A stretch of 64,000 nt of DNA from Streptomyces bluensis (lineage in GTDB: Bacteria > Actinomycetota > Actinomycetes > Streptomycetales > Streptomycetaceae), in NCBI RefSeq assembly GCF_014650715.1, contig NZ_BMVM01000019.1, positions 80,615 to 144,614 on the forward strand. Reading direction: 5' to 3'. How positions within the stretch are numbered: position 1 is the first letter of the stretch; every line of letters starts with the position of its first letter. A program made the position numbers and the translations under genes. The notes under the pieces are model-generated. The model ran no database searches. It had not been told where the DNA came from and saw nothing but the letters and a program-made list of their open reading frames with translations. This document shows, one piece after another, positions 47,255-55,807 of this stretch.

Positions 47255-48297
47255 GACGTGAGGCCCTTCGCGGCGGGGGCGGCGCCTTCAGCGCGGGTCG
47301 CCGTGCGGGACGAGGGCGTCCCGGCCCACAGGGATGCGAGCGTCCCGAGCGTGACCGCCAGCAGGATCACGCCCGCCGCCCCCAGCGTCGCCGCGTCCGG
47401 GTGGACCAGCGGCTGACCTCGCAGCGCCTGCCAGAGAACCAGCACGAAGGCGGCGGCGTACGCCCCCGAGGCGAGCACCACCAGACGCAGCCGGACCCGC
47501 TCGTCGGCCAGGCGGGCGAAACGCGGTGCGAGGACGGTCAGCAGCATCACCAGCAGCGGCAGGAACTGCAGCGCGTGCATGCCGAAGAAGTGCGGGACCC
47601 GTAGATCGCCACCGGTCGTGGACCAGCCGGTCAGCGGCATACCGGGGCCGCCGTCCGGCACGCCCACGCTGTGCGCGCCGACCACCTTGGAGACACCGCG
47701 CCGCTGCCCCGGCGCGGGCCGGGTCATCAGGAAGCCGACAGCGGCTCCGGACAGCGCCAGGAGGATGCCGGAGCGCATCGCCCAGGCGGTCGCGCGGTCG
47801 GCGATCCGGGCGCGGAGCAGCAGCACGGCGACGACGAGCGTGCCGGCCCACAGGATGACGACCGTGACGGCCATCACATTGAACAGGGCCTCGTCGAAGG
47901 GCGTCTCGTGGTTGAAGTGGCTGCGCTTGCCGCGTACGGCCTGCCCGGTGATGACCGCCATCTCGACGACGCTCGCCAGCACGACGACGGTCCCCGCCCA
48001 CCAGCCCACGCGCCGGCCCTTGGGGAGCAGCGACAGCATCCAGGCCAGGGAGAGGCAGTACGGCACGAACGAGACCGCGAACTTGAACGGCTTGGACCAG
48101 ATCGGCGCGCCGACCAGCACCCGGTCGTCGACGACGAGCCCCACCGCGGACACGACGGCCATCACCGCCATCGCCGCCGAGAACAGCACCAGCGGCCGAT
48201 GCCATGACCGCCAGGGCGCCGCGGACGACCACGACGGCGCGGGCATACGAGAGGACATGCGAGAAGACATGCGAGAGGACACACGAACGGAAGCCAT
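47251..48297 (-). CDS. Polytopic membrane protein, unknown function
   Basis: This is a 348-aa protein; GGGGGT precedes the ATG at 48297. It has about eight hydrophobic helices (FSAAMAVMAVVSAVGLVV; VVVLASVVEMAVITGQAV; FLPLLVMLLTVLAP) and a GKRSHFNHETPFDEALFNVM loop. The N-terminus has a short repetitive SSRM run from repeated DNA. It is divergent from a MerR gene with an operator array between them, so it is probably MerR-controlled. The coupled downstream gene is a dead ABA4-like remnant. Annotation elsewhere is usually only 'membrane protein'. Confidence 0.8.
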   Translation of the reverse strand: MASVRVSSRMSSRMSSRMPAPSWSSAAPWRSWHRPLVLFSAAMAVMAVVSAVGLVVDDRVLVGAPIWSKPFKFAVSFVPYCLSLAWMLSLLPKGRRVGWWAGTVVVLASVVEMAVITGQAVRGKRSHFNHETPFDEALFNVMAVTVVILWAGTLVVAVLLLRARIADRATAWAMRSGILLALSGAAVGFLMTRPAPGQRRGVSKVVGAHSVGVPDGGPGMPLTGWSTTGGDLRVPHFFGMHALQFLPLLVMLLTVLAPRFARLADERVRLRLVVLASGAYAAAFVLVLWQALRGQPLVHPDAATLGAAGVILLAVTLGTLASLWAGTPSSRTATRAEGAAPAAKGLTS

Positions 48298-48319
48298 GAC
48301 TACCCCCACTTGTTGATCT

Positions 48320-48361
48320 GATAGATAGCGACACTATCCGCTATCCGATAGGGCCACTATC
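48320..48361. promoter_or_regulatory. GATAG/CTATC operator array
   Basis: Two copies of GATAG-N5-CTATC lie at 48324-48338 and 48347-48361, centres 23 bp apart. Additional boxes (GATAG at 48320-48324, CTATC at 48341-48345) create further palindromes such as CTATCCGATAG. The array fills the gap between the membrane-protein gene and the MerR gene and is probably bound by the MerR protein on both sides. Confidence 0.75.
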
Positions 48362-48475
48362 TATGATGGGTGGCGGGCCGGCAAGGGCCGGCCGGCGCGG
48401 CGAGCGGGGCGAGGACCGACGACCGACGACCGGGAACCGACGACCAAGGGCCAAGGGCCGAGGAGTGAGCCGGAA

Positions 48476-49156
48476 GTGCGCATTGGCGAGTTGAGCCGGA
48501 GGACCGGGGTATCGGTGCCGACGATCAAGTACTACGTCCGCGAGGGGCTGCTGCCTCCGGGCGAGCTGACCAGCCCCAACCAGGCGAGTTACGGCGAGGC
48601 GCACGAGCGCCGGCTGCGGCTGATCCGCGCCCTGCTCGATGTGGGCGGCCTGAAGGTGGCCGAGATCGCGGACGTACTGGCGGCCGTCGACGACCGGGAG
48701 CGCCCGCTGCACACAGTGCTCGGCGCCGCCGCGGACCGCCTCGGCGGCGCGGACGCCGAGGACGACGACGCCGAGGCGGCGGCCGCCCGAGCCGCAGTCG
48801 CCGACTTCCTCTCCCGGCGCGGCTGGGTGACATATGAGTCGAGCCCCGCCGCCGCGGACCTGGCCCGAGCCCTCGCCGCCATGGCCAGGCTGGGCCACGG
48901 AGCGTTCGTCGAGGTACTCGACGACTACGCCGACGCCGCCGAGCAGGTGGCCCGCACCGACCTGGCCTACGTGGACCGGCAGGTGGCGGTGGAGGACATG
49001 GTGGAGGGCGCGGTCATCGGGACCGTTCTGGGTGAGGCGGTGCTCAGCTCGCTGCGGCGGATGGCCCATGTCGACGCCTCGGCGCGGCGGTACGGCGCGG
49101 ACGGACCGCGAGAACGGAAGCGGCCCCCGCACGGTCACGCAGCGCACCGGGAGTGA
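48476..49156 (+). CDS. MerR-family regulator
   Basis: This is a 226-aa protein. The N-terminal MerR winged helix is clear (MRIGELSRRTGVSVPTIKYY, then VREGLLPPG, Y.EAHERRLRLIRAL). A long linker helix and a C-terminal helical domain of about 130 residues replace the short metal-binding tail of classical MerR proteins, so it probably senses an organic ligand. The start is GTG at 48476 with GAGGAG upstream. It is divergent from the polytopic membrane protein and next to the GATAG array, its likely operator. Confidence 0.9.
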   Translation: MRIGELSRRTGVSVPTIKYYVREGLLPPGELTSPNQASYGEAHERRLRLIRALLDVGGLKVAEIADVLAAVDDRERPLHTVLGAAADRLGGADAEDDDAEAAAARAAVADFLSRRGWVTYESSPAAADLARALAAMARLGHGAFVEVLDDYADAAEQVARTDLAYVDRQVAVEDMVEGAVIGTVLGEAVLSSLRRMAHVDASARRYGADGPRERKRPPHGHAAHRE

Positions 49157-49195
49157 GGCAAATCGTTACCACAGGGGCAATGTGGCACATAGGCA

Positions 49196-51868
49196 GTGTT
49201 ATATGGGGGTATGCATCATCGGATAGGGCGCTCGCGCTTCGGGTACCGGCTGCGCACAGTCGCCGGCCAGGTCTTCGCCCTCCAGGTCATCGTTGTGCTG
49301 ATTCTCGCGGCCGCGGCGTTCTCCGCCCTGCTGCTTCAGTCCCAGGCCGACGCCGACAACGAGGCCCGCAACCGTTCACTGGCCGTCGCCGAGGCCGTCG
49401 CGGCCTCCCCCAACGTGCACCAGGCCCTGGCGGGCAAGCACCCGACCGCCCAGCTCCAGCAGCAGGCGGAACAAACCCGCAAACGCTCCGACGTGGACTT
49501 CGTCGTGGTGATGAGTCCCACCGGCGTCCGCTACACCCATCCGGACACCACCCAGATCGGCAAGCACTTCATCGGCAGCATCGCGGCCGCTCAGCAAGGC
49601 AGAACCGTCACCGAGACGTCGGTCGGGACACTGGGCCCGTCGGTCCGCACCGTGGTTCCCGTCACCGCACCCGACGGGAAGGTCATCGGGCTGGTCGGCG
49701 CGGGCATCGCCGTCAAGCGGGTGAGTCTGGCAGCCGAGCGGCAGGTGCCGCTCATCGTCGCGGCCACCGGGGTGGTGCTCGGGGCGGCCACCGCGGGGTC
49801 GGCACTGATCAGCAGGCGTCTGCTCCGTCAGACGCACGGTCTCGGCCCGGCGCAGATGACCCGCATGTACGAGCACCACGACGCGGTGCTCCACGCCGTA
49901 CGGGAAGGTGTCCTCATCGTCGACGCCCAGGGGCACCTGCTCCTGGCCAACGACGAGGCACGGCGCCTGCTCCGCCTGGGGGCGGACGGGGAGGGACGGC
50001 CCGTCACGGAGCTGGGGCTCGAACCGGAAGCCGAACAGCTGCTCGTCTCGGGCCGAGCGATCACAGACGAGGTGATCAAGGTCGGCGACCGCCTGCTGGC
50101 CGTCAGCCGACGCCCCATGGCCCAGCGGCCCGGCCTGGGAGGCTGGGTCGCCACGCTGCGCGACACCACCGAGCTCAGCGCGCTGATGGGCCGGGTGGAG
50201 GTGGTCCAGGAACGGCTCAACCTGCTGTACGACGCCGGCCTGCGCATCGGCACCACCCTCGACGTGACCCACACGGCTCAGGAACTGGCCGAGTTCGCCG
50301 TGCCCAGATTCGCCGACTACGTCACCGTCGACATGGCGGACGCCGTACTGCGCGGCGAGGAACCGAGCCGGCCGAGTGCGAAGGAACTACGCCGCGTCGC
50401 CCTGCACGGCATCCGCGAGGACGCCCCGCTCGACCCGCCCGGTGAGCCCGTGCATTTCGCCCCCTCCACGCCACAGGCCTCCAGCCTCAGTTCCGGGAAA
50501 GTGGTGCTGGAAGCCGACATGGCGGCCTTCTCCGGCTGGCAGGAACAGAATCCGGAAGCGGCACACAGGCTGGTGGACTACGGCCTCCACTCCATGATCG
50601 CTGTTCCGTTGCGGGCCCGCGGGGGCATGCTCGGCGTGGCGACCTTCTGGCGTTCGCGGTCCGCACCCTTCACCCAGGAAGAGGTCTCGCTCGCGGAAGA
50701 GCTCGTCGCCCGCGCGGCGGTCAGCATCGACAACGCCCGTCGCTTCACCCGGGAACGCACCATGGCCGTCACGTTGCAGCGCAGCCTGCTGCCGCACGAG
50801 CTCCCCCAGCAGAGCGCGGTCGACGTGGCCCACCGCTACCTTCCGGCGGAGGCGGGCCTCGGCGGTGTCGGCGGCGACTGGTTCGACGTCATTCCGCTGC
50901 CCGGCGCCCGCGTCGCCATCGTGGTGGGCGACGTCGTGGGGCACGGACTGCACGCCGCCGCCAGCATGGGGCAACTGCGCACCGCCGTCCACAACCTCTC
51001 CACGCTCGACCTGCCGCCCGACGAACTCCTCTGGCATCTGGACGAGCTCGTCACCCGCATCGACCAGGACCGCGACGGCGAAGCACCGATGCTCACGGGC
51101 GCCACCTGCCTCTACGCGATCTACGACCCGGTCTCCCGTCTGTGCACCATGGCCAGGGCGGGCCATCTGGAACCGATCATCGTGCACCCGGACGGCGACG
51201 CGGAGCTGCCCGGAGTGCCGGTCGGCCCTCCGCTGGGGCTGGGCGGACTGCCCTACGAGAAGACCGAGATACTCCTGCCCGAGGGCAGCAGCATCGTGCT
51301 CTTCACCGACGGCCTGGTGGAGGACCGGCAGCATGACATCGACGAGGGCATCGAGCGCCTGCGCAACGTCGTCGCGCACGCCGGACGAACCCCGGACCAG
51401 ATGTGCCAGGCGGCGATCGACGCCATGCTGCCCGCGGCGCCACACGACGACGTGGCCCTGATCGTCGCCGGCACCCGGCTGCTCGACGGCGACCGCACCG
51501 CGTCCTGGGACGTACCCGCCGACCCCTCGGCCGTCGCCGGTGTCCGTGCCGCCGCCGCTCAGCTCCTCCAGGACTGGGGCATGGAGGAGGAGGCGTTCAC
51601 GCTGGAGCTGGTCCTCAGCGAGCTGGTCACCAACGCCATCCGGCACGCGAGCGGCCCCATCAAGGTGCGCCTGATCCGCGACCGCAGCCTCATCTGCGAA
51701 GTCTCCGACGGCAGCAGCGTGTCCCCGCACCTGCGCCGCGCCACCACCATGGACGAAGGCGGCCGCGGCCTCTTCCTGGTGGCCCAGTTCGCCGACCGCT
51801 GGGGCACCCGCTACACCTCCGGCGGAAAGGTCATCTGGACCGAACAGCAGCTTCCCGAGGAGAAATGA
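49196..51868 (+). CDS. Sensor phosphatase: Cache-PAS-GAF-SpoIIE-HATPase
   Basis: This is an 890-aa membrane protein. TM helix about 25-48 (VFALQVIVVLILAAAAFSAL), extracytoplasmic Cache/PhoQ-like sensor to about 182 (DVDFVVVMSPTGVRYTHPD), second TM about 184-206. PAS domain about 225-330 (HAVREGVLIVDAQGHLLLAN), GAF about 345-525, SpoIIE-type PP2C phosphatase about 545-755 (GGDWFDVIPL, GDVVGHG, TDGLVEDR) and an anti-sigma-type HATPase domain to the end (LVLSELVTNAIRHA). Such proteins read signals and control anti-sigma factor antagonists. Start alternatives: GTG at 49196, whose second codon is TTA (rare, bldA-read), or ATG at 49211 (HHRIGRS). The ribosome site is weak for both. Confidence 0.9.
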   Translation: MLYGGMHHRIGRSRFGYRLRTVAGQVFALQVIVVLILAAAAFSALLLQSQADADNEARNRSLAVAEAVAASPNVHQALAGKHPTAQLQQQAEQTRKRSDVDFVVVMSPTGVRYTHPDTTQIGKHFIGSIAAAQQGRTVTETSVGTLGPSVRTVVPVTAPDGKVIGLVGAGIAVKRVSLAAERQVPLIVAATGVVLGAATAGSALISRRLLRQTHGLGPAQMTRMYEHHDAVLHAVREGVLIVDAQGHLLLANDEARRLLRLGADGEGRPVTELGLEPEAEQLLVSGRAITDEVIKVGDRLLAVSRRPMAQRPGLGGWVATLRDTTELSALMGRVEVVQERLNLLYDAGLRIGTTLDVTHTAQELAEFAVPRFADYVTVDMADAVLRGEEPSRPSAKELRRVALHGIREDAPLDPPGEPVHFAPSTPQASSLSSGKVVLEADMAAFSGWQEQNPEAAHRLVDYGLHSMIAVPLRARGGMLGVATFWRSRSAPFTQEEVSLAEELVARAAVSIDNARRFTRERTMAVTLQRSLLPHELPQQSAVDVAHRYLPAEAGLGGVGGDWFDVIPLPGARVAIVVGDVVGHGLHAAASMGQLRTAVHNLSTLDLPPDELLWHLDELVTRIDQDRDGEAPMLTGATCLYAIYDPVSRLCTMARAGHLEPIIVHPDGDAELPGVPVGPPLGLGGLPYEKTEILLPEGSSIVLFTDGLVEDRQHDIDEGIERLRNVVAHAGRTPDQMCQAAIDAMLPAAPHDDVALIVAGTRLLDGDRTASWDVPADPSAVAGVRAAAAQLLQDWGMEEEAFTLELVLSELVTNAIRHASGPIKVRLIRDRSLICEVSDGSSVSPHLRRATTMDEGGRGLFLVAQFADRWGTRYTSGGKVIWTEQQLPEEK

Positions 51869-51933
51869 ATCCACCCCTCCCTGAAGGGGGGATTCCTGGC
51901 TCAGGCTGCCTCCTGGAGCAGCGCTCCAGGAGG
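51867..51933 (+). terminator. Two consecutive hairpins after the SpoIIE gene
   Basis: The first hairpin begins inside the stop codon: GAATCC (51867-51872) pairs with GGATTC (51890-51895), and CCCCT (51874-51878) with AGGGG (51885-51889), with one bulged A. The second is CCTCCTGGAGC (51909-51919) against GCTCCAGGAGG (51923-51933), an 11-bp perfect stem with a 3-base loop. They probably end transcription. The first also resembles subterminal palindromes at ends of IS200/IS605-type elements. Confidence 0.65.
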
Positions 51934-51973
51934 TCTTCCGCCATCAGCACCAGCCGGGTCGAGACCAGCCCCG

Positions 51974-52891
51974 TCACTCGGCCAGGTGCTTGCCGAAGAA
52001 CTCGGTGAGCTTGGCGACGGCAGGGGTGACGTATTCGTCCTTGTCGTACAGGTCGATGTGCGTGGCACCGTCGATGACGACCAGTTCCTTGGGCTCGGCC
52101 GCCTGCTCGATCGCTTCTCGGCTGAAGTAGGCGCTCTCCGCTTCCGAACCGGCGATCATCAGCAGGGGGCGAGGTGAGATGAGCCGGATCATCGCGTACG
52201 AGTCGTACTGGGCGAGCTGGTCGACGCTGCGCAGTACCCATCCCCGGACCGCGCGGGGGTGGTAGCCACGCGGGGTGCGGTAGAACTCGAACGTCTCCCG
52301 AAACTGCCTGGTTTCGGTCTCCAGCAGTTCCTTGGCGTTGTCCGGAATCCATGCCACCAGCTGCGGGGCCGCGCCGCGTGCCTCCTCGGTGCGCGCCGCA
52401 CCGGCCTGGTCGAGCAGGGCCTGAAGGATCGCCGGGTCCTGTGTGCGGCCCAGTCCCTCACGGAACACTGACCCGAGGTCCACGGCGCTGACCGTCGCCA
52501 CGCTCTTGATGCGGTGGTCGGTCTGAGCGGCGTAGGGGACGTAACCGCCGGACGCGCAGATACCCAGGGCTCCGATACGGTCCGGATCGATGTCGTCACG
52601 GGTGGTCAGGTAGGTCACGGCGGACTTGATGTCCTCGGCGCGCTGGAAGGGGTTCTCCATGCCGCGCGGCTCGCCCTCGCTCTCGCCCTGGTACGCGGCG
52701 TCGAAGACGAGCGCGGCGAATCCGGCGCGGGCCAGGCGCTTGGCGTAGATGCTCGGGCTCTGCTCCTTCACGCCGCCTCCCGGATGGGAGATAACGATGG
52801 CCGGCAGCCGGCCGTCGACGTAGTCGTCGGGGGTGAAGAGAATCCCGGCGAGGGCGAGATCGTTGCTGGGGAAGGTGACGCCGGTCTTCAC
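51974..52891 (-). CDS. Alpha/beta hydrolase (YcjY-like)
   Basis: This is a 305-aa protein with GTG at 52891, 9 bases after AGGAG. The fold is alpha/beta hydrolase: VTFPSNDLALAGILFTPDDY, LPAIVISHPGGGVKEQSPSI, GALGICASGGY (nucleophile elbow G.C.SGG with Ser), LMIAGSEAESAYFS and VVIDGATHIDLYDKDEYV with the terminal His. Members of the YcjY group are predicted hydrolases or lyases of unknown substrate. It is divergent from an XRE/MmyB regulator, a pairing that is very common for stress- or detoxification-related hydrolases in Streptomyces. Confidence 0.87.
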   Translation of the reverse strand: MKTGVTFPSNDLALAGILFTPDDYVDGRLPAIVISHPGGGVKEQSPSIYAKRLARAGFAALVFDAAYQGESEGEPRGMENPFQRAEDIKSAVTYLTTRDDIDPDRIGALGICASGGYVPYAAQTDHRIKSVATVSAVDLGSVFREGLGRTQDPAILQALLDQAGAARTEEARGAAPQLVAWIPDNAKELLETETRQFRETFEFYRTPRGYHPRAVRGWVLRSVDQLAQYDSYAMIRLISPRPLLMIAGSEAESAYFSREAIEQAAEPKELVVIDGATHIDLYDKDEYVTPAVAKLTEFFGKHLAE

Positions 52892-53126
52892 GGTCTGTGT
52901 CTCCTGGTGCAGGTGGGGAAGTGCTGTGATCGCGATGGCGCGGATTCCTCCGGCAGGACCTCCGGCGGGACCTTTGTCCCCGGGGCGGTCCATCCGCCGG
53001 CCACGTCACCGACACTCGCACGCGGTACGTGGACGCGTAAGGGGCTTCTTCTGTCCCCGGACACCGCGGTCCTGGGACACGGCAGGCCCACTGTCACAGG
53101 CCCGGCCGGCTGTAAGACTTGTACCT

Positions 53127-53996
53127 ATGAGCAGCAGCAACGGCCACGACAGCGAACTGGGCGCCTTCCTGAAGGCACGGCGCACAGAGCTGAGCCCGGC
53201 CGAAGTGGGGCTGCCTGATTCGGCCGGCAGGCGCAGGGTCAAGGGCTTGCGCCGCGAGGAGGTGGCCTTGCTGGCGTCGATCAGCCCCGACTACTACACG
53301 CGCCTGGAGCAGGGCCGCCGCCAGGCTTCCGAACCGGTGCTGGACACCCTCGCGCGTGTCCTCCGGCTCGATGACGGTGAGCGTGCCTACATGTTCGAAC
53401 TGTCCGGTCGGGACGCCGCCCGGCCGCGTCGGCGCACCACGCAGAAGGTCCAGCCGCAGCTGCGGCGCCTCCTGGACGACCTCTCCACCACGCCGGCCGT
53501 CGTCCTGGGTCGCCGCACGGACATCCTCGCCTGGAATGCCATGGCGGCCGCCCTGTTCACCGACTTCGCGCGGATACCGGAGAAGAAGCGCAACTTCGTG
53601 CGGCTGGTCTTCTGCGAACCGGCCATCAGAGCGCTGTACCCGGACTGGGAGTGGGTAGCGCAGATGACCCTGGCGCAGCTGCGCATGGAGGCCGCCCGCG
53701 ATCCGAAAGATCCGCGGCTGGCCGAACTGGTGGGCGAGCTGTCGCTTCAGGACCCCGACTTCCGGCGCTGGTGGGGCGCCCACCGCGTCGCCACGCAGGG
53801 ATCGGGCACGAAAACGCTGAACCATCCGGTTGTCGGCCCGCTCACCCTCGACTGGTCCTTCCTCACCTCCACCGACGACCCCGACCAACAGCTCATCACC
53901 CTGACCGCCGAGCCCGGCACACCCAGCCACGACCGTCTGCGCATCCTCGCCTCATGGGCCGCGCAAACCGCCGACCACCCGATTTCGGACCGTTAG
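53127..53996 (+). CDS. XRE-family regulator with MmyB-like ligand domain
   Basis: This is a 289-aa protein. An XRE helix-turn-helix (about 10-80) with the MmyB signature VKGLRREEVALLASISPDYY and RLEQGRRQASEPVL is followed by the PAS-like MmyB C-terminal domain (RRTDILAWNAMAAALFTDFA; VRLVFCEPAIRALYPDWEW). MmyB domains may bind fatty acids or other lipophilic ligands. The ATG has no ribosome site, and a TGTAAGACT box lies just upstream, so a leaderless transcript is likely. It is divergent from the alpha/beta hydrolase, its probable target. Confidence 0.9.
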   Translation: MSSSNGHDSELGAFLKARRTELSPAEVGLPDSAGRRRVKGLRREEVALLASISPDYYTRLEQGRRQASEPVLDTLARVLRLDDGERAYMFELSGRDAARPRRRTTQKVQPQLRRLLDDLSTTPAVVLGRRTDILAWNAMAAALFTDFARIPEKKRNFVRLVFCEPAIRALYPDWEWVAQMTLAQLRMEAARDPKDPRLAELVGELSLQDPDFRRWWGAHRVATQGSGTKTLNHPVVGPLTLDWSFLTSTDDPDQQLITLTAEPGTPSHDRLRILASWAAQTADHPISDR

Positions 53997-54069
53997 AGAC
54001 TCGCCTTGCGTGCCGCGCCAGAATGCTCCTGCTGGCAGATCTGATCCCGTCACCGGGAGGCACTCGCCA

Positions 54070-54401
54070 ATGAATCCGACGCCCAGCCCCGCCGACCCCG
54101 ACGCCTGGAACGCCTACCTTGCCGAGGGCAACGCACAGCAGGCCCGCAAGCGCGTGGCGGCGGACATGCTGCTCCGGGACTCGTCGGGGCGAGTGCTGTT
54201 GGGTGAATCCGGCCTACAAGCCCGGTGGGGATCTTCCCGGCGGTACGGCCGAGGCGAACGAGCCGCCGGAGGAGACGGTGGTGCGGGAGCAGCGGGAGGG
54301 CCGCGGCGGACCGGATGCGGCGGCGGCTGACGGAGGCGGTGCGGGCACTGCGGGAGGGGCGGACGGTGTATCCGCACGACGGGCAGGCGCTCCCGTACTA
54401 G
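54070..54401 (+). pseudogene. Nudix hydrolase decayed through three frames
   Basis: Frame 1 from ATG 54070 reads MNPTPSPADPDAWNAYLAEG, then ARKRVAADMLLRDSSGRVLLG. A frame change near 54208 gives NPAYKPGGDLPGGTAEANEP, the start of a Nudix box. A third frame ends RMRRRLTEAVRALREGRTVY before the stop at 54401. Between them most of the Nudix box (REUXEE) is missing, so the catalytic metal site is lost. Confidence 0.8.
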
Positions 54402-54552
54402 TCCGTTGCAGTACTAGGGCGCGTCTCTTTGCACGAAGGCTGGCTCCCCGGCCAGTGAGCCCAAACCGACCCGACCCGGCCCCGGCCGACCACCGGGCTC
54501 GAAGAACGGGTCACGACACCTACGACCACCGATGCGCCTCGCGCCGGGCAAA

Positions 54553-55038
54553 ATGAGCGGCATGGTCAACGAGGGGAACATCGGCTTCACGCTGCTGCGG
54601 GGGGCGACAGGCTTCTTCCGGCCGAAGGACGGCCCGCTCCCAAAGACTGACCTGCGGGCGTTCCGCGCCGCCCTGTATGCCGCCGCCCGCGTCGTCGGAG
54701 GCGAAGTGGGCGAGGTGGAGGAGCAGGCATACCCCCGGACCTTCCACACCGCAACGATCGTCACACGCGCGGGCGAGAACATCGTCCTGTGTCACGCTCA
54801 TCACCCCTGGATCGCCTTCGCCCAGACGCGACGGGACTGGTACGGAGAGGAGTTCCTCGTCCCGCCGCCGTGGGCTCACGTCTTCACCAACGCGGGCTTC
54901 GTGGTCCTTGGTTTTGAACAACTCGCCACACCACTCTCCAACGTGGACACCTCAGTGCTCACACGGGGCGAGTGGCGTGAGGTGCGCTTCTACGGCATCA
55001 CCACGTTGGGCGGAGTGCTCTTCAACGCGTGGGACTGA
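54553..55038 (+). CDS. Hypothetical protein, about 161 aa
   Basis: The coding frame is clean (VNEGNIGFTLLRGATGFFRP; PRTFHTATIVTRAGENIVLC, then HAHHPWIAFA) and ends ITTLGGVLFNAWD. It is rich in aromatic residues, with no signal or TM helix. The start is ambiguous: ATG at 54553 (used), 54562 or 54532; none has a ribosome site. Similar stand-alone proteins occur in Streptomyces, but I do not know a function. Confidence 0.62.
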   Translation: MSGMVNEGNIGFTLLRGATGFFRPKDGPLPKTDLRAFRAALYAAARVVGGEVGEVEEQAYPRTFHTATIVTRAGENIVLCHAHHPWIAFAQTRRDWYGEEFLVPPPWAHVFTNAGFVVLGFEQLATPLSNVDTSVLTRGEWREVRFYGITTLGGVLFNAWD

Positions 55039-55141
55039 CATCCACACAGGAGGCCGCGATCGACGCCGGACCATGAACAACAAGCTTAGGGCCTGTTGTG
55101 AAATTCGATCGTCTGTCAGACCGGCCTGGGATGCTCCGACC

Positions 55142-55597
55142 ATGGAGATGACAGTGCAGCTGACGATCGACTGCTCCGATCCGCAGAGAATGGTGACGTT
55201 CTGGGCCGAGGCCCTGGGCTATGTGCCTGAGCCTCCGCCGGACGGGCACGCCACGTGGCGTGCTTACTGGGCGGCGGTGGGGGTGCCCGAGGCAGAGTTG
55301 CAGGCCGGTGCCGGGGATGTTCCGGAGTCGATCATCGATCCTGCGGGACGTGGACCGAGGGTGTGGTTCCAGCAGGTTCCGGAGCCGAAGGTCGCCAAGA
55401 ACCGGTGGCACTTCGACCTGAAGGTCGGTGGGGGCCGTGACGTCCCGCTGGACGTCCGCATACAGCGGGTCAAGGCTACGGTGGAACGGCTGGTCAAAGC
55501 TGGTGCCACCGTGCTGCGGATCAAGGATGAGCCGGACATGGGTTTCTACGCCGCCGCCATGCAGGACCCCGAGGGCAACGAATTCGACGTCGTCTGA
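55142..55597 (+). CDS. VOC-fold (glyoxalase-like) protein
   Basis: This is a 151-aa protein of the vicinal oxygen chelate fold: VQLTIDCSDPQRMVTFWAEA, RVWFQQVPEPKVAKNRWHFD, then MQDPEGNEFDVV. Several Streptomyces proteins with CSDP..M..FWA..LGY belong to this glyoxalase-like group, which includes resistance proteins and uncharacterised members. Possible metal residues are His near the middle (RWHFDL) and Glu in DPEGNEF. The ATG at 55142 is used, with 55148 as an alternative. Confidence 0.85.
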   Translation: MEMTVQLTIDCSDPQRMVTFWAEALGYVPEPPPDGHATWRAYWAAVGVPEAELQAGAGDVPESIIDPAGRGPRVWFQQVPEPKVAKNRWHFDLKVGGGRDVPLDVRIQRVKATVERLVKAGATVLRIKDEPDMGFYAAAMQDPEGNEFDVV

Positions 55598-55649
55598 GGG
55601 TCGTTGCGACGGTGCTCGGTCGTTTCCCCAACGATTCCCACTCACCCGG

Positions 55650-55675
55650 GCAACCCGAACAAGCAACCCGAACAA
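55650..55675. repeat. Tandem 13-bp repeat
   Basis: GCAACCCGAACAA is present twice head to tail (55650-55662, 55663-55675) between the VOC gene and the rhamnosidase operator. No function is evident. Confidence 0.8.
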
Positions 55676-55738
55676 GCCCTGTCACACACCTTGTTGGGGC
55701 GGGACTCCCGTACATAGCATCTCCCGGCAAGACAAGAT

Positions 55739-55752
55739 TTGAATCGTTTCAA
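55739..55752. promoter_or_regulatory. LacI-type operator before rhamnosidase gene
   Basis: TTGAATCGTTTCAA has perfect TTGAA/TTCAA arms around a TCGT centre, the form of LacI-family operators in Streptomyces sugar genes. It lies 56 bp before the start of the rhamnosidase. A partial second copy (GTTTCAAGC) follows. No LacI gene is in the window. Confidence 0.68.
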
Positions 55753-55807
55753 GTCATGTTTCAAGCACGGTTTCGTTGTCCGCGGCGACACAGCGAGCGA
55801 GGGACGC

